28,656 bases of DNA from Plakobranchus ocellatus (lineage: Eukaryota > Mollusca > Gastropoda > Plakobranchidae). The translations under genes were made by a program, and so were the position numbers. The stretch covers positions 1,115,840 through 1,144,495 of the forward strand of contig BLXT01006948.1 of the NCBI GenBank assembly GCA_019648995.1, in the 5' to 3' direction. The notes below the pieces were generated by a model. The model searched no databases. It saw nothing but the letters and a program-made list of their open reading frames with translations, and was not told where the DNA came from. Below, piece by piece: positions 1-9,731 of this stretch (position 1 is the first letter of the stretch; each line of letters starts with the position of its first letter).

Positions 1-353
1 ATATACAAATCTGAAATTAAAGACAAACTCTGCAACAAAAGAACAATGTGTTCATCAAAGTTCACATGCAATCGAATCACATTCAATAAGCTTTAAGCTC
101 AAAATTCTCCCAGAATTTCAAAAAAATCATCAAATTTGCGGTAAACATTTAACTAGCTTAAAAACTATTGAACATTGGGAAAATCCAGTGCCAGAAATGG
201 ATTTTGCATTGTAAATTACATAAAGTAGCCAAGTTTCATGCGTGTAGTCTTAAAAGTAAGAGAGAGAATACAAATTCTCCCCAAAAAGTAACAAAACTGC
301 GTCCCATATTTTGGGTGTTTTTTACTCTTTAGAAGTTATCGGAAAAAAAATTC
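1..353. other. AT-rich sequence without a recognised gene
   Basis: I see no splice-flanked exon, RNA gene or mobile-element end here. Short ORFs on both strands have no recognisable domain and fit chance in AT-rich DNA. Confidence 0.6.
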
Positions 354-507
354 CTTGAAAAATTCATAACTCTTTTTTTTATAGATGGATTTTCCAAATT
401 CAAAATGCTTTTTGCACAGCTTAGATAAATCTTGAAAAATTCATAACTCTTTTTTTTATAGATGGATTTTCCAAATTCAAAATGCTTTTTGCACAGCTTA
501 GATAAAT
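354..507. repeat. Perfect 77-bp tandem duplication
   Basis: Two head-to-tail copies, 354-430 and 431-507, appear identical base for base, including an 8-T run. Each starts CTTGAAAAATTC and ends TTAGATAAAT. Identity over the whole unit implies a very recent event or an assembly or collapse artefact. The small ORFs across it are by-products of the repeat. Confidence 0.9.
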
Positions 508-550
508 CTAACAACTGTAACAAAAACAAAATTTTTTGGTGTCATTGCTA

Positions 551-795
551 TGACAAGCCCGTGTACCACAGTGCATTTTGTCACCATTCCCAAGTACACC
601 TCACATCTTGTAACTGTATGACAAGCCAGAGTGAAAAAAGTGTAATTTGCTGGCATTCTCAACTGCACCTTGCATCTTGTAATTGTGTGGCAATCCAGTG
701 TAACTGAGTGATTTGCCAGCATTCCCAGCTGCATCTTGCATCTAGTGATCTAATTACAAGCCAGTTTAACACAGTGTAATTTGTGAGGCTGCCCC
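551..795. repeat. 66-69 bp minisatellite, cluster 1 (about 3.6 units)
   Basis: Units begin at 551, 619, 688 and 754 (periods 68, 69 and 66). The theme is TGACAAGCCAGTGTAACACA followed by a GTGTAATTTG part, a CATTCCCA part and a CATCTTGTAACTG part. The same family recurs in the introns after exons 4 and 6. The two overlapping ORFs here, one per strand, are translations of the repeat and not genes. Confidence 0.85.
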
Positions 796-1779
796 CTGTG
801 CACCAGTGTTGCATAACCGCAGGGCACACGACTGTAGTGACTAGGCTGCTATCAGATCGTATAGTGGATTTAATCTATGAGCTCAAAATCTTTACTGTGA
901 CACCTGGCATCTATACATCAAGGCTTCCTAACTGATACTTTTACATCACACAAACAAGACAGTTCCAGTACTCTGAGTTGTTGCAAGAAGACGTTCACTC
1001 TGTTTATAAAGTTTATTTGACCACATGCTAAGTTATATTATTATAAAGAGCATTCTAGGGTCATACATGCTTCTGCTGCTTGCTGGGTGGCATAGACTCT
1101 ATATTCTAATGTTCTAGAAATAAGAACAACCTAACCTATACTTCTAGCCCTACTCTAAGGTCCCCCCTCCCCCCATACCAGACAAGGAGTTAGAAAACTA
1201 CATGTTTAGGCTTCGAGACTTCACTTTAAAAAAAGACTATAGAAAACTACAAAACTGACAACAACTATTCGAGCTTTGCTCGTGGCTACATGTCTTTACA
1301 TCTACCTTGGTGCTCTCTGAAACAACTACCTCTACCTCTGCATCTGTACTGGCATAAAGTTGGAGAACGAATCCTGCACTAACTGAATGAGCATCGTACA
1401 TATAGGCTCAGAGAAAGTCAAGGTGGGGTCTAGGGTGGAAACTGTATTGTTTCCCTAAGAAGACACATACAAAGACACTAAAAATTGACTGAATAGATCG
1501 TGGTGATTTATTTCGACAAGCTGGGCCCGAGAAAACGCCGGCAATGAGTAACACTACCCCTGACTGATTCGACGTACCGCAAAAGCACCTAAGGACCAGA
1601 GAAAACAACTGACACTAAATGAGTTTCTTCCCTTAAACCGGTATTTAACCAACATCAGATTTCCTCTCTACGGGTGAGAATTCTCTGCCCGGAAAGTATG
1701 CTTCTAGTTTGGTGGACTAGTGGTAGATCGTTACTTTGATAAAGAAGAGTAATTGAAACAGATACACGTGAGACAACCA
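796..1779. other. Unassigned sequence, no gene seen
   Basis: Base composition is a little richer in G+C than the flanks. No module exon, long ORF or transposon end was recognised. It may belong to the decayed LTR element that follows, but nothing in it proves that. Confidence 0.4.
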
Positions 1780-2800
1780 TTGGGGAATGAATAATGACTA
1801 ACATGGGAGTGGGACTGAATAATATTACACCAGGTCAGGCAGAGGCAGAGGTCTTGCTTCAGTTCTCAGCCTCTGGGTTCAACATGCTCTCAGTGATTAT
1901 GCTAACTTGAGAGCCAGTATCTTTGACTGCCTCCATCCTGATTCCCAACTAGCCAAACAGCAACACTGGGCACTCTCCCAAAGTCCTTCCCATCAATGAG
2001 TCGTCACCCTACACTGCAGATGGACTCTCTACTGCAGCCTTTCAAGGGCTATATGGCATTGTTGGCCACTTTAGAAGCAGATGATGGGCCCTCGATTTAT
2101 CTGTCTGGGCAATGACTGCCTCAGGTTGACCAAAGCAATCAGCATTTCCTCCTGCTCCCATAGCTGTTTCAGCTTCTCCATTGTAGCCGTGTTGCTTTGA
2201 GCAGCCATATGATGACTGACAATGCTATCCTCATTTGTCCGTCATCTTCCCAGGGTATGGCCACCAAGCTCTCCACAAAGTTATCCCACAGAAGACAAGT
2301 GTCTGAAGTGGTGACACCCATATCATTCTGGAGGCTTTGAAAGTGTCATAAACTTCTCTTAGGCGCTGTGAAAATGCTGAGCATAGACCCCCTGGGGCTG
2401 TCTAGTGCCTTAGAGGTTGCTTATCAGAGTCAAAATGCTGTGCCGTTCTATGTAGCTACTGGCAGGATTGCCAACATCCTGTGAGGATCACTGGTGTCGC
2501 CATTCAGCAGGCATTACAGCTCTTGCCGCACTACCACACCACCTCTACCTCTTCCACAAATTGCCTAGTGCCGTTGGCATCCCTATAGGCGTAGAACTTT
2601 TACTCTCGGTGTGCCATGACCACAATAGACTTCTTGACTGAAGTCGCCATCTTGCCTAGTCTGGTTGGGTTTTTTAAAATTGATCCCCTAGCAAGTAAGA
2701 AAAGAAAAAAATCCCTGCACCAATACCACTCCCAACAATATAAAATATTGGCTATGGTCTGCCCAAATTCCACTTCTGACTTCATAAACTCTTAGCTTTG
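1780..2800 (-). mobile_element. LTR-retrotransposon fossil, gag-to-protease part (Gypsy-like)
   Basis: Read on the minus strand, this GC-richer block shows traces of a gag-type region followed by a retroviral-type aspartic protease signature (D-T-G-S followed by a hydrophobic run). That order is typical of Gypsy-type LTR elements. I found no reverse transcriptase, integrase or clear pair of LTRs, so only an internal fragment survives. It is broken many times and looks old. The family call rests on weak motif similarity, and the borders are approximate. Confidence 0.45.
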
Positions 2801-3398
2801 TTGGGTGGACAGGCTTAGCTGGAATAACAACGAGTCATATTAGCTCAACTCTGACATTACTAAAACAGTGCGACAAAACACTTAGGCAAGGACACACAGC
2901 TAAATTCATCACAGGTGAAGGGTAAAAGAAGTAAAAGATATACATTTAATTAATTCTCAATGAATCCATTATTTTGACGCTATTTCAATTTTGCATGGTG
3001 GTGGTATTTTTTAACAGGGAATAAGCTATTGTGTCATATTACCCATCATTTTGTGCAGAATTGAATGGAGATTCATTCTCAAGTAAAATTTTTGTCATAC
3101 TTTATGTATTTTCAGAAGAAATTGTATTTAATTACAAGAAAAAATAAAATCCGAAAACGAAAAAATTGCATGCATCAGCAAATTCAAAGAAGGAAAAAAA
3201 TTCAGTTTTGATGAAAATATCATGAAATATTTATTTTAACGTAGAACAATATCTGTGGAAACAGAAAAAAGTCAAACCACAGCAAAAAATACACATTTGA
3301 TATGTTTTGTATGGCCATGAAGTGACAGTGTAAATTTTGAAAATCAAGCATCAAGAAAAAAATAAAAACAAGTTCAAACTTGAAGTAAGTGATTTTTT
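2801..3398. other. AT-rich sequence, no gene seen
   Basis: Mostly A/T with short homopolymers. No exon of the module gene and no inverted-repeat element were recognised. Confidence 0.5.
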
Positions 3399-3545
3399 CA
3401 GGTCCTGCCTGGTGTGTAAATCTGGAAGTTGGAGATCAGCTCCTCACACAGGTTCAAAATTGGGCACAGGGGTTGTAGGCTCAATATCAGCTAGCCTTCA
3501 CACAAGGTCTGGGGCATGGTCTGCGACATGACTGTTGTCCCATGG
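3399..3545 (-). pseudogene. Short GC-richer segment, possible decayed coding exon
   Basis: This segment stands out from its AT-rich surroundings. On the minus strand one frame is open apart from two TGA codons and reads proline- and acid-rich (for example P-T-T-P-V-P-N-F-E-P-V). It lies about 370 bp downstream of the acidic minus-strand ORF at 3910-4060 and could be a later piece of the same decayed gene or DNA transposon. A plus-strand ORF over it (3337-3531) ends without a recognisable domain. Function unknown; a chance GC island is also possible. Confidence 0.2.
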
Positions 3546-3727
3546 TACATTGCTAGTGAATCAGAAAGAAAAAAAAAAAGAATTTAGAATCAGGAAAAAT
3601 TAGAATGGTTCATACTCACCATATTATTGTGAATTCCTAGCCTTATATCAATTTCAAAATTTCCTTAGATCTCACCAAAATCATGAATCTAAAACATAAT
3701 TTTATGTCTTACTCTACTTCCTGGTTG

Positions 3728-3760
3728 TAGATCTAGATTTAGATCTAGACCTAGATCTAG
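3728..3760. repeat. AGATCTAG-type tandem repeat
   Basis: Three AGATCTAG-like motifs in a row, separated by short T- or C-variants. The same palindromic octamer recurs singly near 7534, 8922, 9047, 9243 and 16231-16346, so it is a genome-wide dispersed motif and not a local regulatory site. Confidence 0.8.
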
Positions 3761-3909
3761 CAAAGGTGAATGGTTGATCATTAGATCTAATTTTCCAACA
3801 CAATAAAACAGTTAAATATGTTGTGCACGTAATCAGGAGATATAAATTAGATCTAGAATCTATAGTTCACAGTTTCTTTCAAAATTTAAACCTAGATATA
3901 TATCAACAC

Positions 3910-4060
3910 ACCTTCTCTCTTGGTGATTTGGTTCAGGATCATCCTCTTCATCAGTAACATCCCACTCTTCGTCAGTGTCGGGGGTCCATTCTTCTACTTC
4001 CGAATCAGACAAATCCAGTAAATCCAAAAATTTATGGTCTTTAATGTTTTCAGAAGCCAT
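3910..4060 (-). CDS. Candidate first coding exon, acidic N-terminus (unknown gene or piggyBac-like)
   Basis: The minus-strand ATG is at 4060. The predicted protein begins M-A-S-E-N-I-K and holds a strongly acidic stretch (S-D-S-E-V-E-E-W, then D-T-D-E-E-W-D and E-E-D-D-P-E). This is less AT-driven than the other small ORFs here. An AAG|GTGTGT splice donor at about 3910 would end the exon; without splicing the ORF stops at 3860 after residues with no domain. Acidic N-termini of this kind occur in piggyBac-type transposases and in many nuclear proteins. No catalytic domain is visible downstream. A YY1-like motif lies about 95 bp upstream. The coordinates assume the donor is used. It could be a host gene start, a transposon remnant, or chance. 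Confidence 0.3.
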
Positions 4061-4152
4061 TTTTTATGTTGTTAGAGGTTGGAAAGGTATAAATTTGTAA
4101 AATGCAGACGAAAATCAATAAGCAGTAAGAAAATACTGAGTACAGAAAAATG

Positions 4153-4162
4153 TAAGATGGCG
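4153..4162 (+). promoter_or_regulatory. YY1-like motif AAGATGGCGG
   Basis: The sequence AAGATGGCGG matches the core of the YY1 site common at metazoan transcription starts. It lies between a minus-strand ATG at 4060 and a plus-strand ATG at 4179, so it could mark a start region for either strand. The match is only ten bases, and a related AAGATGGCGA (minus strand) occurs near 2650, so chance is possible. Confidence 0.3.
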
Positions 4163-4454
4163 GAAGGAAAGCAAAACAATGCTCGGGGCTAAATATGCAT
4201 TTTTAATTAGCTTGTTTATTATATTTTTATTGAATATAGTATCAAAATACATCCTTTTAGGTTCCAGAATATCTTATCTTTCGATAGAAAATATTCAAAA
4301 GTCCATTTATTTTTACCAAAGTGCTTCATATTGGCCGCAGAGAATGTGGGCATGGCATCGATTACCGGTGATCGAAATCTCTATGTTGGTGCCATTGAGA
4401 GCTAAACAAAATGACTATTTCTCTATACTGATGTCCACAAAGAAAACATGCTAG

Positions 4455-4680
4455 TAACCTGGAACTAAAAATAGCCAAATAAAATGGAAAACTAATGTAA
4501 AAAACCTGATATAGAGAAAAAATACAACCTAAATAAACCCTAATATAACCAAACCATAATAAAAACCCTAAAAAAAAAAACACATCCACACAAAAACCCA
4601 ACTAAAAACCCATTAAAAGCAAATTTAAAAATCAAGAAAAACCATATTCAAAACCCGCCTAAAAACCCATCCAGATTGGC
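4455..4680. repeat. A/C-rich, G-poor block with AAAACCC-like motifs
   Basis: The plus strand is dominated by A with C-runs (AAACCC, AAAAACCC, AACCCTAA) and has very few G or T residues. The motifs resemble degenerate telomere-type or AC-rich satellite units, but no regular period is visible. No gene is called in it; the minus-strand ORF across it is a T/G-rich artefact. Confidence 0.55.
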
Positions 4681-5462
4681 CCTCACCTTGCTGCTCTTGT
4701 GTCTAAGCAAGGGCTGATTACATCTCTTTTCCATACAATATCAGGAATATGTATAATAAATAGCTAAGTATAAAATAGAAAAGTACAACAATGATGAGGA
4801 CAAAATGGGACTTGTCACTAAGAGAGCTATCGGCCCAATGAGGGAGCCCACACCTCGGGTTGCCTCAGATAAGATCTATTGATAGCTCGACTTCCATACC
4901 CAAGGCAAAATAGATCTAAAAATATTACAATACACTGTACTTTTACATTCTAAAAACTATCAAACTTTATAAAATATCTGAAGATATCATTTAATAAAAA
5001 AACCCTATAAAATAAAGTGCGTATTGACACAAAGACGCTACAGGACTCTTCAAATTTGAACAAGGAGTGAGACCTCAAAATTGTTTTATTTTCATCAAAG
5101 AAAATTATTGCCTGATGGCCATGCAGAAGATGTACCAGTGCATGCAATGAACAAATCATGCATGCAACGTTCAGGAAAGTCAGCATGTATACTGCTGAGG
5201 AAAGGAGAGATAACTCAGCCAGAGCTGGGTTACAACTTTTCGGATCAAAACTAGATTGCTTTCATTCGATTTATGGTTATAAAAGTTGCCTTGTGAAAGG
5301 GTTCTATTTTCTGGGACATCATAAATGAATATTTTATTACTTTATAAAGTTCTAATTTTATCTATAGCTTTTCCTGATTTATGTCATTTGACCAAAACCT
5401 AAAAACTTAACCATATTTTGTACTTCGTACTACCATTAAGCTATTCAATGTCATTTCTCTAG
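4681..5462. other. Sequence upstream of the first visible module exon
   Basis: Presumed intron leading to the acceptor at 5461-5462. It holds AGATCT motifs and no recognisable exon. A signal-peptide exon, if it lies here, cannot be told from AT-rich noise. Confidence 0.4.
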
Positions 5463-5588
5463 GAATTTCTCATGGAGGGAACTGCAGCATGGAGATAACT
5501 AATCAGTGTGCTGACACGCTATCTTGCTTGGAGGGAAACTGCACTTGCAGAGTCGATGAGTACTATGATGAAGCATCTTGTCAACAGA
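5463..5588 (+). CDS. Module exon 1 (EB/EGF-like, six Cys)
   Basis: Acceptor TTTCTCTAG ends at 5462 and donor A|GTATGTG begins at 5589. In the phase-1 frame the 42-codon exon reads I-S-H-G-G-N-C-S-M-E-I then N-Q-C-A-D-T-L-S-C, with all six cysteines. Two N-glycosylation sequons, N-C-S and N-C-T, overlap cysteines 1 and 4. The last stretch carries D-E-Y-Y-D-E. It is the most 5' module found, and the 5.4 kb before it show no other copy. The flanking ORF starting at 5508 is out of frame with the splice-defined reading and is a shadow. Very unlikely to be chance, given nine sister exons. Confidence 0.88.
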
Positions 5589-5631
5589 GTATGTGATTTT
5601 TATACCTTCTGTCTTTTTTTTTATTTCGCTC

Positions 5632-6746
5632 CTGAGGTCCATGTGACGAAGGGGGTGAAACAACTTAAAAAGATTAAAAGCTTGGTGGGCCAGCCAAAGG
5701 GTGGCCTGCCAAGTAACAAATAGTCTGTGGTGATGGATACCGTGGTCGAATGGAACATTCGTGGTTTTAGTAGCAGTTTTGAAGAACTGAAGCTATTGCT
5801 GAAGGATTTCCATTACAGGCTTATCCCTATAGGTGTTGAAGGTGTAATGTTTAGAAATGGGGGGGATGACTCCGGTCCTGGGGGTTGAACTAGTCTGGAA
5901 GGGGTACCACCAGGTGGCAAAGCTGGTCCTTTAGGTGTTAAATACCATAAAAAATTTTTTATCAACAGTGATAGCCTGTCAGCCTTACTTACAGGCTTTT
6001 CAAAACAAAAATTTCAAGGTTAAAGATATCAGGTGCCTGTACAATTTAATCCAATAATTTCTACCCTATGTTTACATCTCTTTCATCTGGATTCCTGCTC
6101 ATGCAGGCATCTGGGGAATGAGAATGAGGACAAACTTGCAAAGGTGGCACTAAACAGAGCATCATCTTCAGGAAACTCATTTGTTGATCCGATCTGAAAC
6201 CTAAAGTAAAAGCATACATCCACACCATTTGGCAAAAAAAATGGGGATGCTGAGGGGGCAAACAAGCTCCATGAAGTGCTCCCCAACTTGGTAGAAGACC
6301 TCGGCAAAAGAGGTGATGGCAGATTGAAAACGGGATATGTCAATGTGTAGGCTTCGGGTGGGCAACACATGGCTCACCCAGAGCTACCTTTTAAAAAATG
6401 AGAAACAGCCTTTTTGCTATGCCTGCAACAGCCTTTAGACTATCTGGCATATTTTAATTGAATACCCGGACTTTAGTGTAACTAACATGTACAGACTTTT
6501 CCAAGAGATCAATCCCTGTTGCATAGTGGGTTACTTAAAAAAAACTTGGTGTCTATCTGAGGCCGTGTACAAATTCCTTTTAAAGTTTATATCCATATTC
6601 TCTGTAAGATTTTTAACTGATTTTTATCTTTGTTGCAATTTACTTGAGTATCTGATAGAAGCCTATGAGAGAAAATGAATGAACAGAAACCGTGAGATCA
6701 CCGCTTAATAGTGGACTGGTTTACCAATAATCAATCAATCAATCAC
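5632..6746 (+). mobile_element. Internally deleted LINE (Jockey/CR1-like) in intron 1
   Basis: An ATG at 5733 opens an endonuclease-like start (E-W-N-I-R-G-F with F-E-E-L-K-L-L-L), typical of the N-terminus of non-LTR ORF2 proteins. After an unrelated-looking spacer, RNase H traces follow: N-S-D-S-L-S-A-L near 5965, then W-I-P-A-H-A-G-I near 6090 with G-N-E-N-E-D. The C-terminal zone includes F-C-Y-A-C-N and L-I-E-Y-P-D-F, and the ORF 6487-6678 is its last in-frame part. The reverse transcriptase is absent. A short AATC tail (6729-6744) looks like the 3' end. Several stops and frameshifts make it dead. The left border is approximate. Confidence 0.7.
5821..5947. repeat. Dispersed repeat shared with 20905-21012
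   Basis: The two segments share CCCTAT-GGTT-AAGG, then CTGGGGGTTGAAC, then GGAGGGGTA and GGTGGCAAAGC(T/C)GGTCCTTTAG in the same order. It sits between the endonuclease-like and RNase-H-like parts of the LINE in intron 1. It may be an unrecognised part of that element or a separate mobile repeat. Confidence 0.65.
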
Positions 6747-7241
6747 GTTTGGTTTGAAAATAGATCTTTTATCAATACAGAAGAAAAAAATTGGCCGTTG
6801 CTAGCCGAGTCTGAAATTGCGCAACCCACATCCTGTGTAACAGTAGTCCTTATGCAGAATATAAGTGATCTTTTTATGACACAGTCAATGTGTGTGGATT
6901 TGTGGCTGTTACACATGACTTGTTAACTTAGGGATGGCCCAAAGCAAATATTGCTTTTATGGTTGAAGCTATGATTTTTTTGCTCTATCTTGAAGCTCAG
7001 AATTCTTGCTCTATCCTCTTTGCCTTTTCTATTTTTTTAAAAATGTAGTATAATGTCAAGCATTGCACCGCTTATCATCACCACTCCGAGCATTTGTGGC
7101 TTGGAGGCAACATCAAAGATTTAGTTAAAGTGCAGGCTTAGCATTCTTATTTTTTGCTAGAAGAATGAATTAAAATATCATATTGATTATGTTTGTCTTT
7201 TTGCTTTTTCTTTTACATAATATCTGTCCTAACTTTTTCAG
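6747..7241. other. Intron 1, distal part
   Basis: AT-rich sequence with a T-rich run ending in TTTTTCAG, the acceptor of exon 2. No other gene or element is recognised. Confidence 0.5.
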
Positions 7242-7370
7242 GACTTTATTATGGTGAGAACTGCAGTGCAGAGATAAGTAATCAATGTACTGACACATTG
7301 ACGTGCTTAGAAAGGGGAATCTGTGGTTGTAAAAATGATCAGTACCTTGATGATGAATTTTGCCTACAGC
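7242..7370 (+). CDS. Module exon 2 (EB/EGF-like, one extra codon)
   Basis: Acceptor TTTTTCAG ends at 7241 and donor C|GTGAGTGG begins at 7371. This is the only 129-nt exon. The extra residue sits between C3 and C4 (C-L-E-R-G-I-C in place of the usual x4). The module begins L-Y-Y-G-E-N-C-S-A-E-I and ends D-D-E-F-C-L-Q. An N-C-S sequon overlaps C1. Its last base is C where most exons end in A, so the next junction codes Leu rather than Arg. It is more diverged from the others and therefore probably an older copy. The mariner insertion begins 174 bp after it. Confidence 0.87.
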
Positions 7371-7544
7371 GTGAGTGGCTCTTATTTTATTTGTTTTGCT
7401 CTTGAATCATATAAATGTTAAAGAAAGACAGTCCAATCACCTTCTTCAATAAGTCTTTTGTCGCAAAATAAATGTCATAAACACCAGAAATAAAAGGTAG
7501 ATAGTACCTCTGATGTGAGACGTTGAGTTCTTTAGATCTTTATA
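7371..7544. other. Intron 2 before the mariner element
   Basis: Short AT-rich stretch ending in the TA target-site copy at 7543-7544 that flanks the transposon. Confidence 0.6.
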
Positions 7545-8921
7545 CGAGGGATGTCCAAAAAGAAACAGGAAAAGGGGCATAACTCAAAGAGTTTTGATCA
7601 GATAAATTTGAAAATCACACAGATTGAAATTCACTCTTCCACTACTTCCCAACATAATCCCTGTGGAGATCGATGCATTTTTGCCAGCGCGACAGCAGCG
7701 AATTGATACTCACTCGAAAGAAATCAACGTTAAAATTATCAAACCAATTCCTCAATTCACTGATGAGGTCATCTTCTGTCTCGAAAGCCATGCCTCCTAA
7801 ATGGCACTTCAAGGGTCCAAACAAATGAAAGTCAGAGGGTGCCAGGTCTGGACTGTGGGCAGGATGAGGAAGAATTTCCCAACCGTAGCGCTGCAGCCAT
7901 TGCTGTGTAAGGTTTGCTGAATGAGGGGTCGCATTATCGTGCTGAAGCACAACACCCCTTCTCAAGAGCCCAGGTCATTTGCGACGAATTGCTTCTTTAA
8001 GGCGGTCAAGAGTGCTGCAGTATCGGGCAGCATTGATACACTGACCCTGTGGCAAAATGTGTAAGAGGATCACACCTTTCGCATCCCAGAACATGGTAGC
8101 CATCACTTTAACTGCAGACCTCTGCACTTTGAACTTTTTGGTGACAGGAGAGGATGGATGTTTCCAAGTCATGGAGTCGCGTTTTGTCTCTGGGGTATTC
8201 AGATGGACCCAAGTTTCATCACCAGTAATCAGATTGTCAAAGAAGTTATTGTTTGCTTGAAAGTCTCCACCAGGCCCTACACCAATATGCGTCATATCCT
8301 CATCTCCATTGTCTTGTTGGCATCGCTGCAGAAGGCGTTGCGAAATTTCAACCCTTTGAAGCCTGTGATCCTCCTTTAACATTTTTGGAACCCATCTTGC
8401 AGACACCTTCCGATATCCCAAAATGCCATGGACTATTTCATGAACTGTACTCTTTGGAATTTCGAGTTTCAAAAAAATTTTGCGTATCTTCATCCTCCTG
8501 TCACATCTAATGAGTTCGTCAACACGAGTTGTGTTCTCCTTGTTTTCGGGCGACCAGACATTGGCTCATCACCTAGACTGGTTCGGCCCTCCCCAAACCA
8601 AGTACACCATTGATACACTCTATATCTTGACATAGCACCCTCACCATATGTTTCTGCTATTTGTTTGTGAATTTCAGAAGGTTTTGTTCCTTTAGAAAAC
8701 AAAAAACGCACAACAGCTCTGACCTCCAGCTTCGACCACTCTTTGATGGGGGTAGCCATATTGGAATCAGTAGTGTTCAATCGTGCGTTCATGAATGGTG
8801 CTGAAACTGCGCACCGTGAAAGTTAATTTGTTGTACTGGTGTTTCCCGTTTACAGAATTAAAAAATATGGATTGGTTCAAGAATTATGCCCCTTTTCTTG
8901 TTTCTTTTCCGACGTCCCTCG
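7545..8921 (-). mobile_element. Mariner (Tc1/mariner, DD34D) element, complete ends
   Basis: The element is 1377 bp. Its 41-bp terminal inverted repeats (7545-7585 and 8881-8921) differ at five positions. Both begin CGAGGGA(T/C)GTC and share AAAAGGGGCATAA. TA dinucleotides at 7543-7544 and 8922-8923 are the expected target duplication. The transposase runs on the minus strand, opposite to the host gene. Intact ends and few coding defects suggest a fairly recent insertion; the element cannot make its own enzyme, but its ends could in principle still be recognised by one. Confidence 0.95.
7642..8792 (-). pseudogene. Mariner transposase, two defects
   Basis: Cut-and-paste transposase of the DDE/D RNase H fold. 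From the N-terminus: helix-turn-helix DNA-binding region (R-V-Y-Q-W-C-T-W-F), S-G-R-P linker, second HTH (I-P-K-S-T-V-H-E-I-V), first catalytic Asp in T-G-D-E-T-W, second in H-D-N-A-T-P-H-S, and third in S-P-D-L-A-P-S-D-F-H-L-F. The second and third Asp are separated by 34 residues, the mariner signature. The ATG could be at 8792 or, better aligned with the family, at 8759. A one-base frameshift lies just after S-G-R-P near 8549. A TGA at about 7966-7974 stands where arginine (CGA) is expected, a typical CpG decay. The protein ends at 7642, close to the usual family C-terminus. Confidence 0.93.
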
Positions 8922-9460
8922 TAGATCTAGCTGAAAATAATGGAACGCTGGAGATTGTGTGAAAAATTGTAAAAAACTTAGTTTATTTAACTTAACGGCA
9001 GGAAATCAAATCAAACAATATTCACATAGGCCGTCGGTAAAAATACTAGATCTAGCTCTATAAATCTGCATAGTCGCTATACAATGATCTCGCTGCAATC
9101 TCTGTGATCTCTGTGAACTCTCTGCGTACTCTGTATGATTCTTCTACCAATCTTCTCCTGGTATTTATACTTTTTCCAAACGAAACTCTACAATTTTCTG
9201 GAAATCTATCCCATAATGCAAGCGTAGAATGTTCAAAAATATAGATCTAGAACGTTCTATCATAATCCAAAATCAAAAAGCATTCTTCGAGAGGTTAAAA
9301 GGAAAATTTTTTAGCTAAAAATCGAACATGAATCACGTTCGTTTGCATAATGAATTCTCGTTCGCTTAGCGTAGAAAAACTTCCCTTAACTGGGTCGTTC
9401 TAGAATTCTCGAGTTGACGTGCATTCAAAAGCAAGCCCTAAGTCTAGTTTTTGTTACAAT
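8922..9460. other. Intron 2 between mariner and MITE
   Basis: AT-rich, with several AGATCTAG motifs (8922, 9047, 9243) and a short run of related CTCTGTGA(T/A)CTC words near 9100. No gene recognised. Confidence 0.5.
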
Positions 9461-9731
9461 AAACCATATGAAGACTTCAATGGAAAGACCAGATAAGTCA
9501 CAAAAATAAGAAGTGGAGAAATCAAGCATACAAAGTTTGCAAGCTTTATTTTTTTCCTTTTACAGCGATTCCAAAAGAGTTAATTGTGGTGGACTTAATT
9601 GTTTTATCCATATGATTGATGCTGGAAACAAAAACTGCTATGTACAGAGAATGTGACTAAGGAAATAATTTGGTTTTTGCAAAAATGTGATTTATCTGGT
9701 TTTTCCACTGAAGTAAGTCTTCATATGGTTT
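9461..9731. mobile_element. 271-bp palindromic MITE
   Basis: AAACCATATGAAGACTT at 9461-9477 is the exact reverse complement of 9715-9731. The similarity continues inward through TGGAAA(G/A)ACCAGATAA(G/A)TCACA, with a 4-bp gap, giving arms of about 45 bp. There is no coding capacity, so this is a non-autonomous element or solo inverted repeat. No clear target duplication could be defined. Confidence 0.75.

Noticed and set aside
462-734. Cysteine-rich ORFs on both strands
   Set aside because: They are translations of the 66-69 bp minisatellite; the periodic cysteines come from the repeat and do not match the module spacing.
8057-8613. Plus-strand ORFs within the mariner
   Set aside because: Antisense shadows of the transposase reading frame.
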